Source of the DNA: Deltaproteobacteria bacterium
GTDB taxonomy: Bacteria > Myxococcota > Kuafuiibacteriia > Kuafuiibacteriales > Kuafuiibacteriaceae
Assembly (NCBI GenBank): GCA_011526105.1
Contig: WYAZ01000184.1
Coordinates: 37,623 to 101,622 of the forward strand
Length of the DNA: 64,000 nucleotides
Reading direction: 5' to 3'
This document shows, piece by piece, positions 33,930 to 42,903 of this stretch (the stretch's first letter is position 1; the number at the start of each line of letters is the position of its first letter). Position numbers and translations under genes: made by a program. The notes below the pieces were generated by a model. That model had not been told where the DNA came from, did not search any database, and saw only the letters and a list, made by a program, of their open reading frames with translations.

Positions 33930-36146
33930 TCAGCGAGCTTCAGTGCTGGCGCGAATCTCTGGGGTCCCGCCGAAGACCAGCTCGCCATCCTCTGAGAGCA
34001 GCGTCCGCACCTCGGCCAGGGACCGCGCGCCGGGCAACGAGTAGATCCAACTCTCGCGGATAGGTGAAAACACTATGTCCTGCGGAATGGTGGTCACCGG
34101 ATCTGCGACCAGGGTGCGCGGGTTGGTCGCCGTCAGCCGCGCCGGGTCCACCGAAAGGTCGAGACCCGAGCAGGACCGGGCCACGAAGCCCTGAAAACAG
34201 TCTGGGTCCGCGTCCGAACAATGCGAACAGAACCGCCCACATGCGCGCGCCACCTCGCCGCCCGCCCCCGGCGCGACCTCGGCGGTGCGGCACTGACCGC
34301 CGCCGCAGTCAGCGTTGCTCTCGCATCGGGCCGGCCCGCTGGCGGCCGGGCCCTCGAGGCACGAGAAGCCCGAAGGCGCGGTGACGGTCGCCAGCAGGGG
34401 ACCCCGATCGAGCACCACCTTCTGGCCCCCGAGGTCCGCCGGCGAGACATCAAAGACCCCAACTATGCGAGGGGTGCTCTCATCCGAGAGGAGCTCGCTC
34501 ACGACTACCCGACCGGCCGGATAGATCTGGTAGCGCGTCAGGTGGAGCCCTCCATCACAGGGGACGGCGCCGATGAAGTCGGATGCGGCCCCGAACTGAA
34601 CCGTCAGTTCGGGCTCGGTCAGGGAGAGCGCCACGACGGTCGCGGTCTCCACCCACTCCACGATCGCTTCGCTCCCGCAGCTTGGAGCGCCTCGGTATTG
34701 GAGCAGGACGTGATGACCAGGCTCGACCGCGCGCGTTCCGAAGCTGCTCAATTGCGAGTCGCGAAGGGTCATCGCTCTCGCGCGGGTGGAGGTGCTGGCC
34801 AAGAGTTGACCACCATCTCGCTGGGCCAGCGCACCTTCGAACTCGACGTGAAGGCCGCTCAGCCTCGTGAGGTCGTTGGCGAGAACCGTCGCCTCGCAGG
34901 CCGCCGGCAGGTCGACCGGACAGAAGGGATCGCCCGCCTGATCGTCCTGCTCCGCGCACCCTTCGAGATCGAGGCCATCGGCGCGAACACGGGTCACCCG
35001 ATCGACGGTCGTGACCCCCGCCAAAGAGAGGGAGAGCGGCCGACCGACCAAGAACGACATGGTGCCGTCCACGTGGACCAGCGCCACCGCGTCCGTCGCG
35101 GTGCCGGTGGGGAAGGTCACCGAAGACGCGAGACTCGAGACCACGCCGTGAGCGCCGGCGCTGAGCGCGCGAGGGAAGGTATCGATTCGTCCGCGAGCGT
35201 CGGTCGTTCCGAGCTCGAGCTCTGGGGTGTAGGGCGAGCGGAAGCTACGTGACGAGCGCTCGAGCCGACCCGCCGAGGCCTCGAAGAGCACCGCCGAGGC
35301 GCGGTCGAGCCGCAGGGCCAAGACACCGGCGTCGGCCGCGTCGACGACGTTCGAAGTCGGACCGCCGGCGAAGAGCGCACGATGCTGACCGAAGGCGCCC
35401 GCGGTGGCGGTCTCCGCGAACGGCAGGAACGAGATCGATGAACTCGCGACGCTCGAGATGACGAGCCCGGAAGGCATGGCTCTTCGGACCGAGGTCCCGC
35501 GCGGCCCCGGAGCCACCGTGGCAGTGGAGACCAGGCTCAAGCTGAAATCGGTGCTGGAGACGCCGAACACCACGACGAGGCTCGAATCCGAGAGCACTCG
35601 GTCGAAGGTGATCGCCACGCGGTCTTCGGATCCGCTGCCCGGCAACACGTCGAGGTCCACCGCGATGGCGTCGGGTCCGATGAGGTCGAGCATCCCGAGG
35701 ACGCCGCGCAGGGCGTCGAGATCGAACTCTGCGAGAGGCTCGTAGCCTTCGACGAAGGCGGCGGACTGACCGTAGGGCGCCTCGCGCACATCGAGCACGT
35801 GCATGCTTGGTCCGACCGGGGAGAGCACGTACAGCCGGTGGCCATCGTCGGTCGGCGAAAGCGCGGTGGGGAAGTCGAAGGCGGGGATCACCAGCGGGAA
35901 GAAGATCGCCGGCCCGGCGAGAAAGAGCTGGTCGTCGATGAGTCGTCCGTCGGTGGTCTGGAGCTTCGCGAGCTGCAGCACGCGCACGCCTCGGGCCTCG
36001 GAGTCGGCGATGAATATGTCTGCGCGCGCTGCCGAGCGGGTCACATAGGCCAGACCCGAAGGCCGCTGGAGCCGGCTCGAAGCCTGAGGGGGCTCGTCTT
36101 GGCAGCCGAGGCTCAGGAGCGTCGCGGCGAGCAACAGACGTCTCAT
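33930..36146 (-). CDS. large Cys-containing lipoprotein, beta-propeller-like
   Basis: The ATG at 36146 overlaps the stop of the upstream gene (ATGA), indicating coupled translation. The 738-residue product starts MRRLLLAATLLSLGC, a lipoprotein signal with Cys15. The mature protein has repeated strand units (SGLAYVTRSAARADIFIADS, RLYVLSPVGPSMHVLDVREA), typical of a YVTN-like propeller, and a Cys-rich knot near the C-terminus (CESNADCGGGQCRT, CGRFCSHCSDADPDC), a style common in myxobacterial surface proteins. No enzyme motif is visible. It is the third gene of an operon with a PPDK-like enzyme. Confidence 0.8.
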   Translation of the reverse strand: MRRLLLAATLLSLGCQDEPPQASSRLQRPSGLAYVTRSAARADIFIADSEARGVRVLQLAKLQTTDGRLIDDQLFLAGPAIFFPLVIPAFDFPTALSPTDDGHRLYVLSPVGPSMHVLDVREAPYGQSAAFVEGYEPLAEFDLDALRGVLGMLDLIGPDAIAVDLDVLPGSGSEDRVAITFDRVLSDSSLVVVFGVSSTDFSLSLVSTATVAPGPRGTSVRRAMPSGLVISSVASSSISFLPFAETATAGAFGQHRALFAGGPTSNVVDAADAGVLALRLDRASAVLFEASAGRLERSSRSFRSPYTPELELGTTDARGRIDTFPRALSAGAHGVVSSLASSVTFPTGTATDAVALVHVDGTMSFLVGRPLSLSLAGVTTVDRVTRVRADGLDLEGCAEQDDQAGDPFCPVDLPAACEATVLANDLTRLSGLHVEFEGALAQRDGGQLLASTSTRARAMTLRDSQLSSFGTRAVEPGHHVLLQYRGAPSCGSEAIVEWVETATVVALSLTEPELTVQFGAASDFIGAVPCDGGLHLTRYQIYPAGRVVVSELLSDESTPRIVGVFDVSPADLGGQKVVLDRGPLLATVTAPSGFSCLEGPAASGPARCESNADCGGGQCRTAEVAPGAGGEVARACGRFCSHCSDADPDCFQGFVARSCSGLDLSVDPARLTATNPRTLVADPVTTIPQDIVFSPIRESWIYSLPGARSLAEVRTLLSEDGELVFGGTPEIRASTEAR

Positions 36147-37573
36147 TCCGCCACCTCGGGGCCCAGCGTCGGGTCTTTGTCTTCGCCGAAGCGCGCGATG
36201 ACGGCATGTTCCTGTGGATCTTCGGACGTGACGTCGATGACCGCGAGGGTGCTGTTGCCGAAATTGGTGATGAAGCCGAGCGTGCGCCCGTTGCGCTCCG
36301 CAAACACGATGGCGGTCGGCGTCGCGAGCAGTTTTGATGGCACGAGAGCGCCTTCTGGAGCCACGCGCTCGCCGCGGGGAAGAACCACCGAGACCACCGC
36401 GGGAGCATCCCGGGTCACGTCCAAGACCCACAGCCTGCCCGTTCGGTGATCCGGAACGTAGAGGAGACGCCGACCCCCACGCTCGAGCAGAGCTGGCGGA
36501 CCGAGCTCCTCGCCGACCTCGAAGAGGGAGAGCAGCTTCATCGAGCTGCCCTCCAGACTCATGACCCCGACCGCCGCGTTGAAGCGAATGGCGCCGGCAC
36601 GCTCCGGAGAGGACTCCTCGATTCGGAAGGTGGCGTAGAGGCGACGAAGGTCCGCGCTCGGAACCATGCCTCGGGTCGCGATCAGATCACGCGCACCGAA
36701 CGAATCGGCGTCGCGACGCGCCCCCAGCGAGAAGCCATCCTCGGTCGCGACGATGCGATAGCTCGAGATGGGCACACCCCGATCCGCGGGCGCGATCAGC
36801 GCTGCCGCCAGAAGGACACCCTGCGTGCTCCCAAGAGCGGGCGGCGGCAAATAGAGGAGCGAGCTCACGCCGTCGAGCCCGCTCGAGCTGCGGGTGATCA
36901 CGGGATCGACCGTCGGGTCGCGATCGGCTCGATCGTCGATGCGGAGGCCATCGAGCTGCACGAGCTCGGCCGCCTTCGTGCGATCGCCGAAGAGCCCCAC
37001 AACGACGAGGCCTTCCGTCAGCCCCGGAAGCGGAGGCGTGCTCGCCACCGCGAAAGGATCCGAGGACTCGAGCCCCACGGAGTGGCCTTCGGTGCAGTCC
37101 GTGCCGAGCAGCGGAGCCCCAGCGCCGGAGCAACCCAGAACACCGACCCCTTGATAGCGCACCATGCTGACGCTGCGATCGAGGCGGCTGGCGAAGAAGA
37201 GTCGGCCACTCCCGGGCGCGCTGGCCTGAAACGAGAGCTCGCCACACAACGAGCGCACGCGGAGGAAGCTCGAGACCGGGAGCGTGGGGCTGGGGTTCTG
37301 GATGTCCGCCGCGAGCGCCTGACTGAACAGGGTCTCGAGCGGCAGGGTCATCAGCGAGCCCGCGTTGTAGCGCTGGTCAAAGTTGCCGTTGCATACGACC
37401 AGGTGGTCATCGGAGGGCGTGGCACCCGGCACCAGCAACATGGACACCGGAAAGTGAAGCTGATCGGAGGGCGGGCTCGAACCGGGGAGATCCTCGGCAC
37501 AAGCCGTGAGGCCCGCGAGCGAGACGACCCCGAGCAGCCGAGCGGCCCGAAGCCGTTTACCCATCGATGTCAT
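36143..37573 (-). CDS. lipoprotein with YVTN/beta-propeller-like repeats
   Basis: The ATG at 37573 overlaps the stop of the PPDK-like gene (ATGA). The 476-residue protein starts MTSMGKRLRAARLLGVVSLA and has a lipobox LTAC. It contains blade-like segments, for example LLYVPDHRTGRLWVLDVTRD and TLGFITNFGNSTLAVIDVTS, as in surface beta-propellers. It shares layout with the next lipoprotein and is probably related to it. No catalytic residues are evident. A second in-frame ATG at 37564 could be used instead. Confidence 0.8.
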   Translation of the reverse strand: MTSMGKRLRAARLLGVVSLAGLTACAEDLPGSSPPSDQLHFPVSMLLVPGATPSDDHLVVCNGNFDQRYNAGSLMTLPLETLFSQALAADIQNPSPTLPVSSFLRVRSLCGELSFQASAPGSGRLFFASRLDRSVSMVRYQGVGVLGCSGAGAPLLGTDCTEGHSVGLESSDPFAVASTPPLPGLTEGLVVVGLFGDRTKAAELVQLDGLRIDDRADRDPTVDPVITRSSSGLDGVSSLLYLPPPALGSTQGVLLAAALIAPADRGVPISSYRIVATEDGFSLGARRDADSFGARDLIATRGMVPSADLRRLYATFRIEESSPERAGAIRFNAAVGVMSLEGSSMKLLSLFEVGEELGPPALLERGGRRLLYVPDHRTGRLWVLDVTRDAPAVVSVVLPRGERVAPEGALVPSKLLATPTAIVFAERNGRTLGFITNFGNSTLAVIDVTSEDPQEHAVIARFGEDKDPTLGPEVAE

Positions 37574-40272
37574 GAGAGCTTCTTCTCCAAAGCGAGCTGC
37601 GCCGCCGCGAGCTTGGCGCCCGGGATGCGGTACGGCGAACACGACACGTAGTCGAGCCGTAAATCGAGGGCCAAACGGATTCCCTCGCGCTCGGCCGCCT
37701 GCTCCCCGCACAGGCCAATCTCGAGCTCCGGTCGCGTCTTTCGGCCGAGTTCGGCCGCCATGGTCAGGAGGCGCCCTACCCCTTCGCGATCGAGGCGTCG
37801 GAACGGATCGGCGGTCAGAATCCCTCGCTGCAGGTACTTGGGCACGAATCGGCCGGAGTCGTCCCTCGAGAAACCCAGCGCCATCTGCGTGAGGTCGTTG
37901 GTCCCGAAAGAGAAGAACTCCGCGTGTTCGGCGACCCCATCGGCAGTCAGAGCCGCCCGCGGGGTCTCGATCATCGCCCCGACGCGGTAACGGATCTCGC
38001 GCCCCCGTTCGGAGGCCGCCAAGACCTCCTTCGCGGTCTGATCCACCAGCCGCCGAGCTTCGGCCAGCTCGTCCGCGAAAGCGACGAAGGGGATGATGAG
38101 CTCGAGCCTGGGCGCTACGGCGTCCTCCGCCACGATCAACGCGGCCTCGAAGAGCGCACGCACCTGCATCTCGTAGATCTCGGGAAAGAGGAGCCCGAGG
38201 CGAACTCCGCGCAGGCCGAGCATCGAGTTGCGTTCGACCAGTGCATCTCGGCGCCGGCGGATCTCCTCCACCGTCAGCGAGAGCGAGAGCGCCAAGGCCT
38301 CGACCTCCGCCTCGGACTTAGGCAGGAACTCGTACAACGGAGGGTCGAGCAACCGGACCGCCACCGAGAGAGGGCTCATCGCGCGCAACAACCCCGCGAA
38401 GTCGCTGCGCTGCGTCAGCGCCATCTCATCGAGGGCCGCCTCGCGTTCCTTTGGGCTCTCAGCCAAGAGGAGCGCGCGCATGGAGCGCAGGCCTCGGTCA
38501 TCCAGGAACATGTGCTCTGTTCGGCACAGACCCACGCCCGAGGCCCCGAGCTCTCGAGCGAGGCGAGCGTCTTCGGCAGAGTCCACGTTGGCGCGCACCT
38601 CCAAGGTGCGGACCTCGTCGGCCCAACCGAGGAGCTCGTGATACTCGCCCGCGGAGCGAACCTCCACCTGCGAGAGCTCGCCGCGGTAGACCTCGCCCGA
38701 GCTACCGTCGAGCGTGATGAGCTCGCCTTCCTGAACCGTGTGACCCGCGGGCGTCGTGAATCGGCGCTGCACGAGATCAATCGAGAGCGATCGAGCACCC
38801 ACCACGCACGGCTTTCCCAGAGTCCGCGCCACGACCGCGGCGTGCGAAGTGAGACCTCCGAGGACGGTGAGCGTGGCTTGGGCGAGTCGTAACGCGTGTA
38901 CGTCGGCGGGGGTGGTCTCGGTGCGGACGAAGATCACGGACTCGCCCCGCTGTCGGCGCGCCTCGACCTCTTCGGTCGAGAACGCCACGCGTCCCGAGGC
39001 CGCTCCCGGGGAGGCGGGCAGGCCTTGCACCAGCATGACTCGGGCGCTCTCTCCGGGATCGATCACCGGACGAAGCTGCGCTTCGAGGTCGTCCGGATTC
39101 ACCAGGAGGAGCGCCCGCTCTTTCGCGATCACCCCTTCGCGCACGAGGTCCACCGCGATCCGCAGCGCCGCCCTAGCGCTCCGCCGGGCGTTCTTGGCCT
39201 CGACGATGAACAGCTCACCGGCTTCGATGACGAAGCCAAGGTGCTGAGCGTCGCCGAAGTGTCGCTCCGTCAGCGCCGCCAGAGACTCGAGCTTTTCGTG
39301 GAGCTCCGGCCGCGTGGCCTCGAGGCTGGCCGGTCCGCCCGAGACCGCCGTCGTCGGCGAGCTGCCGCCGCTCACGTCCTCGGGCTGGCCGCCCTCGAGC
39401 AGGTCACCCGAAAGCCCCGGGGCCCCGGCGGAGACATCGCGGGTCGTGAGGAAGCCGGCGCCATCGCCGGGCGCGAGGTTGCCGTAGACCATCCGCGACA
39501 GGATGAGCGCGAGGCCGGCTTCCCCGGCGCGAACCCGCGTGCGACGAAGTACGCGTTTGGTCCTGTCGCTGTGCCACGCCGTGAAGGCGACCCGCACCAC
39601 GGTTTCGAGCTGGTCCCAGGGCTCGGCGGGCATGGGACTCCCCGTCCGTTCGAGGATGATTCGCTCGTATTCGTCGGCGACCTGAGCGAGCTCGGGCAAC
39701 GGGAGTTGCGTCACTCCTGGGCCCGAGCGCTCGAGGAAGGTCCGACGGATTCGCAGGAACGGATCGATGCTCTCACCCCGGCGTTGAACTCGAAGCACGG
39801 CGCTGCCGAAACTCGCGAGAAGGCGGCAGTAAGCCTCGAGGGCAAACAGCTCACCCCTTTCGGCGGCGAGCTGGGGTAGCAGGGCGCGGTTCAGGCCGAG
39901 GTTGAACACGCTGGAACCAAAGGTAGGGAGCATCACCTTGGCACTGAGCCTGAGGCCGAGCAGCAAGAGCTTCTCCCCCCGTCCGAAAGTGCGGCCGCAC
40001 TGGCCCTCGAGCTTCGCCACCGCGGACCGAAGCGCGCCACCAACTTCGCAAGGATAGGCGCCGCTCTCTTCGAGGCGACGACCCACGAGGGAGGTCACGA
40101 CAAAACCCGGCGGAGTGGGGATGCCGAGGGCGCTCACCTCGAGCAAGGCCGCCCCGCGGGGACCGGCGAGGGTCTCGCTGAGCGTGGCGGTGATGCCGGG
40201 CCCGAACGCTTGAACGAGGGGGGTTTTCAAAGGCCAGGCCGGGTAACACGCGGTCCAAAACCCCGTCAACAC
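37570..40272 (-). CDS. divergent pyruvate phosphate dikinase-like protein
   Basis: PPDK converts ATP, phosphate and pyruvate to PEP, AMP and PPi through a swinging phospho-His domain. The 900-residue protein keeps the full order: an ATP-grasp half, the His domain (VLGGLTSHAAVVARTLGKPCV, His near 470) and the PEP/pyruvate barrel (GLCRTEHMF, GTNDLTQMALGFSRDD, GLCGEQ near 853). The N-terminal half is altered: the GGKGANL-type loop reads AGPRGAAL, the SMPGMMDTVLNLG region reads MLPTFGSSVFNLG, and an insert of Gly/Ser/Glu-rich sequence lies near 290-320. It may not be a standard PPDK. It leads an operon of two coupled lipoproteins. The first ~20 residues are uncertain. Confidence 0.8.
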   Translation of the reverse strand: MLTGFWTACYPAWPLKTPLVQAFGPGITATLSETLAGPRGAALLEVSALGIPTPPGFVVTSLVGRRLEESGAYPCEVGGALRSAVAKLEGQCGRTFGRGEKLLLLGLRLSAKVMLPTFGSSVFNLGLNRALLPQLAAERGELFALEAYCRLLASFGSAVLRVQRRGESIDPFLRIRRTFLERSGPGVTQLPLPELAQVADEYERIILERTGSPMPAEPWDQLETVVRVAFTAWHSDRTKRVLRRTRVRAGEAGLALILSRMVYGNLAPGDGAGFLTTRDVSAGAPGLSGDLLEGGQPEDVSGGSSPTTAVSGGPASLEATRPELHEKLESLAALTERHFGDAQHLGFVIEAGELFIVEAKNARRSARAALRIAVDLVREGVIAKERALLLVNPDDLEAQLRPVIDPGESARVMLVQGLPASPGAASGRVAFSTEEVEARRQRGESVIFVRTETTPADVHALRLAQATLTVLGGLTSHAAVVARTLGKPCVVGARSLSIDLVQRRFTTPAGHTVQEGELITLDGSSGEVYRGELSQVEVRSAGEYHELLGWADEVRTLEVRANVDSAEDARLARELGASGVGLCRTEHMFLDDRGLRSMRALLLAESPKEREAALDEMALTQRSDFAGLLRAMSPLSVAVRLLDPPLYEFLPKSEAEVEALALSLSLTVEEIRRRRDALVERNSMLGLRGVRLGLLFPEIYEMQVRALFEAALIVAEDAVAPRLELIIPFVAFADELAEARRLVDQTAKEVLAASERGREIRYRVGAMIETPRAALTADGVAEHAEFFSFGTNDLTQMALGFSRDDSGRFVPKYLQRGILTADPFRRLDREGVGRLLTMAAELGRKTRPELEIGLCGEQAAEREGIRLALDLRLDYVSCSPYRIPGAKLAAAQLALEKKLS

Positions 40273-40385
40273 GAGGAGTTCGGCCTCAACACACGCTCGC
40301 GCACCCGGGGCTAACCCAAGCGGGGAGAGGTGGGTTTGACCGAGGAGGGAGGTTTCTAGGATGCTTCGGACGTTAGGAGCTGAAG

Positions 40386-40775
40386 ATGCCAGTCCGCCCT
40401 CTCCCCATTCGCATCATCCGTCGACTCGGCCGCCATCCGATGGTCGTCCTGTCAGTGGCCTCCTTCAGCGTCCGCGTTGGGCGCGATGCATTCAAGGTAC
40501 GCGCCGGGAAGCTGACCTGGACCGAGTTCCGGGCCCGGGCCGGAGGCCACGTCTTTGGCATCGGCCTCGGCGTAGCGGGAGCGGCGGTGGGCGCCGCGGC
40601 GGGTTCGGTCGTGCCGGTGGTCGGCACAATCCTCGGCGGCTTCGCCGGGAGCCTCGTCGGTGAGGCCGCCGGATCCAAGCTGGGCGCATCGGTCGTCGAA
40701 GTGGTCGAAGGCAAACTTCGCACACCGAAGGCGGGACGCAACCCGGACCTCGAGACCCCCAAACGTCATCTGTAG
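40386..40775 (+). CDS. small glycine-zipper protein
   Basis: The ATG at 40386 is preceded by AGGAG at 40375-40379 (6 nt spacing). The 129-residue product has a basic N-terminus and a central Gly/Ala zipper (FGIGLGVAGAAVGAAAGSVV, ILGGFAGSLVGEAAGSKLG) that could form a pair of membrane-inserted helices. It ends in a polar basic tail. Glycine-zipper proteins are found in envelopes, but no function can be assigned from sequence. It is on the same strand as, and 59 nt before, a radical SAM gene. Confidence 0.65.
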   Translation: MPVRPLPIRIIRRLGRHPMVVLSVASFSVRVGRDAFKVRAGKLTWTEFRARAGGHVFGIGLGVAGAAVGAAAGSVVPVVGTILGGFAGSLVGEAAGSKLGASVVEVVEGKLRTPKAGRNPDLETPKRHL

Positions 40776-40834
40776 AGCCGCCCGTTCTCATGGTCGGCTT
40801 GACCTGAACGCATGATCAGTTCACGATCGGCCGC

Positions 40835-41875
40835 ATGGTCGAAGGGCGCGCCTCCCTGCACGTCGTGCAGAACCCGATCCACCGCTGGCACGAGACCAAT
40901 GTCGACTTCGAAGGGGTGCCGCCGCAGACCGAACTCTCGGTCTACGACGACCACACCCGCTCCATCCTCTCGAAGAACGACAGCCCGGATATCCCATTCA
41001 CATACAGCGTGAATCCATATCGAGGCTGCTACCACGGCTGCGCCTACTGCTACGCGCGGCCCACCCACGAGTACCTCGACTTTGGCGCCGGCTCGGACTT
41101 CGAACGAAAGCTGGTCAAGAAGCCGGAGGCCGCACGTCTGCTCCGCGCGGCCTTCGAGAAGCGAAGCTGGTGCGGTGAGCTCGTCGTCTTCTCCGGCAAC
41201 ACGGATTGCTACCAGCCCCTCGAGGCGAGCTACGGCCTCACGCGCGCGTGCCTCGAGGTCTGCCTCGAGTACCAAAACCCGGTCGGTATCATCACGAAGA
41301 GCACGCTCATCGAGCGAGACCTCGAACTGCTTCAAAGGCTGCATCTTCGCGGACTCGTCACCGTCACCATCAGCATCCCTTTCTGGAACACGGACAACGC
41401 CCGCGCGATGGAGCCGTACGTGCCCAAGCCAGCGCGCCGGATCGAGACCATCCGCATGCTCGCCGAGGCCGGCATCCCGGTGGGGGTCAATGTCGCGCCT
41501 ATCATTCCAGGGCTGAACGACGAAGACGCCCCCGCGGTGCTCGAGGCGGCTTACCAGGCCGGCGCACGTCAGTACGGCACCATCATGCTGCGCCTTCCCG
41601 GTCCCGTGCGCGAGGTCTTCGAAACTCGTCTGAGGGCCCTACTGCCGCTGCGCGCGGACAAGATCATGCATCAGATCGAAGCGTGCCGAGGCGATCGGAA
41701 GAGCGACGCGCGTTTTGGCTCGAGGATGCGCGGCCAAGGCGAGCGATGGGAGATCATCGCCAGCATGATTCGCACGTCCGCCCAAAAGATCGGCTACCTG
41801 CCGGCGCCGGAGCGCAGCGAGAAGAGTCCGTTTCGGCGGCCGCCCAAGCTCAGCCCCCAGCTCAGCTTGTTCTGA
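40835..41875 (+). CDS. radical SAM protein, PA0069/SplB-like
   Basis: The 346-residue protein carries the radical SAM motif CxxxCxxC in RGCYHGCAYCYARPTHEY (Cys65, Cys69, Cys72), which binds a 4Fe-4S cluster that cleaves SAM. It is preceded by FTYSVNPY, the conserved lead-in of the PA0069 family, a group related to spore photoproduct lyase. Other family marks are VVFSGNTDCYQPLEASYGLT, GIITKSTLIERD and GVNVAPIIPGLND. The substrate of this family is unknown. It has the normal family length. No partner gene is evident; the next gene is convergent. Confidence 0.9.
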   Translation: MVEGRASLHVVQNPIHRWHETNVDFEGVPPQTELSVYDDHTRSILSKNDSPDIPFTYSVNPYRGCYHGCAYCYARPTHEYLDFGAGSDFERKLVKKPEAARLLRAAFEKRSWCGELVVFSGNTDCYQPLEASYGLTRACLEVCLEYQNPVGIITKSTLIERDLELLQRLHLRGLVTVTISIPFWNTDNARAMEPYVPKPARRIETIRMLAEAGIPVGVNVAPIIPGLNDEDAPAVLEAAYQAGARQYGTIMLRLPGPVREVFETRLRALLPLRADKIMHQIEACRGDRKSDARFGSRMRGQGERWEIIASMIRTSAQKIGYLPAPERSEKSPFRRPPKLSPQLSLF

Positions 41876-41890
41876 AGGAGCCCTTCGGGT

Positions 41891-42781
41891 TCAGAGCCGT
41901 TTGAAGAAGCCCGTCCCGACCGCGAGACGAGATTCGAGGCGTGCGGCGCTCACGGTCTCTCCGTCGAGCGCCAGACCCTCGCCGGGAAGCGCGGCGTAGT
42001 CGGAGTCCCAGGGCATGATGATCGTGGCGTTGCCATCCTCGAGGTGAAGCTTGGGCAAGATGGGCGCCACCACGCGCTGCGCGGCCTCGCGCGCCACTGC
42101 CTCGAAATTATCGATGCCCACGAGCCCCTCGAGCGTGCGTTCGGTCGGCGGAGGCAGAAAGAGCTCTCCGCCGCGATGGGCCGCGAGGGCCGCCGACGCC
42201 CCCAACCACCGAGCCTCGGTCGTCTCCTTGTCGTCGATCTCCGCGACCTGACCGGTCGGCAGCCGCGCCAGGAAGAACCGAGTGTCGAATCGACGGGGCT
42301 CGAGCGAAGGGGTGATCCAGTGATCCCAGTACTCGAGATGATCCAGAGCGAGCTCGAGACCCTCTCGTTCAACCAGGGTGCCGAAGTCGAGCGAGCCGCC
42401 GAGCAGCTCTTGGCGCCACCGGCGCGTGTCTTCGTCCCCAAGCATCTGTCCGCCAGGCTCGCGGCGGGCGAGCAGCACCCCCGCTTCTTCGAAGAGCTCA
42501 CGCACTGTCGCGATCGCGAGCCCCACTGCTCTCTTGGGTGACAACGCGTCGGGCGGCGTGGGCTCGAGGCGAGCGGCCAAACGAGCCCGCTCGCCTTCGG
42601 ACGTCGCCTGCAACAGCTTCTCGCTCTCATCCGTCGCGTCGAACTTGCCACCGGGGAAGACAAAGGCGCCGGCCATAAACCCGCTCGCGCGATGGCGTCG
42701 GACCAGGAAGGTCTCGAGGCCCGGCGAGGCCTCGCGGAGCAGGACGACGGTTGCGGCTTCGAGGGGTCTGGCGCTCGTCAT
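41891..42781 (-). CDS. NUDIX hydrolase, NUDT19-like
   Basis: Starting at ATG 42781 the 296-residue protein opens AATVVLLREASPGLETFLV and FMAGAFVFPGGKFDATD. The NUDIX box is split by an insert of about 40 residues before AIATVRELFEEAGVLL, which contains the REx2EE core. This split box is characteristic of the NUDT19/CoA-diphosphatase-like branch. The likely substrate is a nucleoside diphosphate derivative such as an acyl-CoA, but this is inferred from the family only. The codons upstream of 42781 in frame are not convincing. Confidence 0.85.
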   Translation of the reverse strand: MTSARPLEAATVVLLREASPGLETFLVRRHRASGFMAGAFVFPGGKFDATDESEKLLQATSEGERARLAARLEPTPPDALSPKRAVGLAIATVRELFEEAGVLLARREPGGQMLGDEDTRRWRQELLGGSLDFGTLVEREGLELALDHLEYWDHWITPSLEPRRFDTRFFLARLPTGQVAEIDDKETTEARWLGASAALAAHRGGELFLPPPTERTLEGLVGIDNFEAVAREAAQRVVAPILPKLHLEDGNATIIMPWDSDYAALPGEGLALDGETVSAARLESRLAVGTGFFKRL

Positions 42782-42903
42782 GCCCGAGCTATACTTCGCC
42801 CGGCCGGCCGGGGCACCCCACCTCAGCGTTGACCCTAAGCGCGCTCGCCGCTGCACGATTCGGTCCTGGACCTTCGGCGTGCTTCGCGGAAATGTAGGTG
42901 CCG

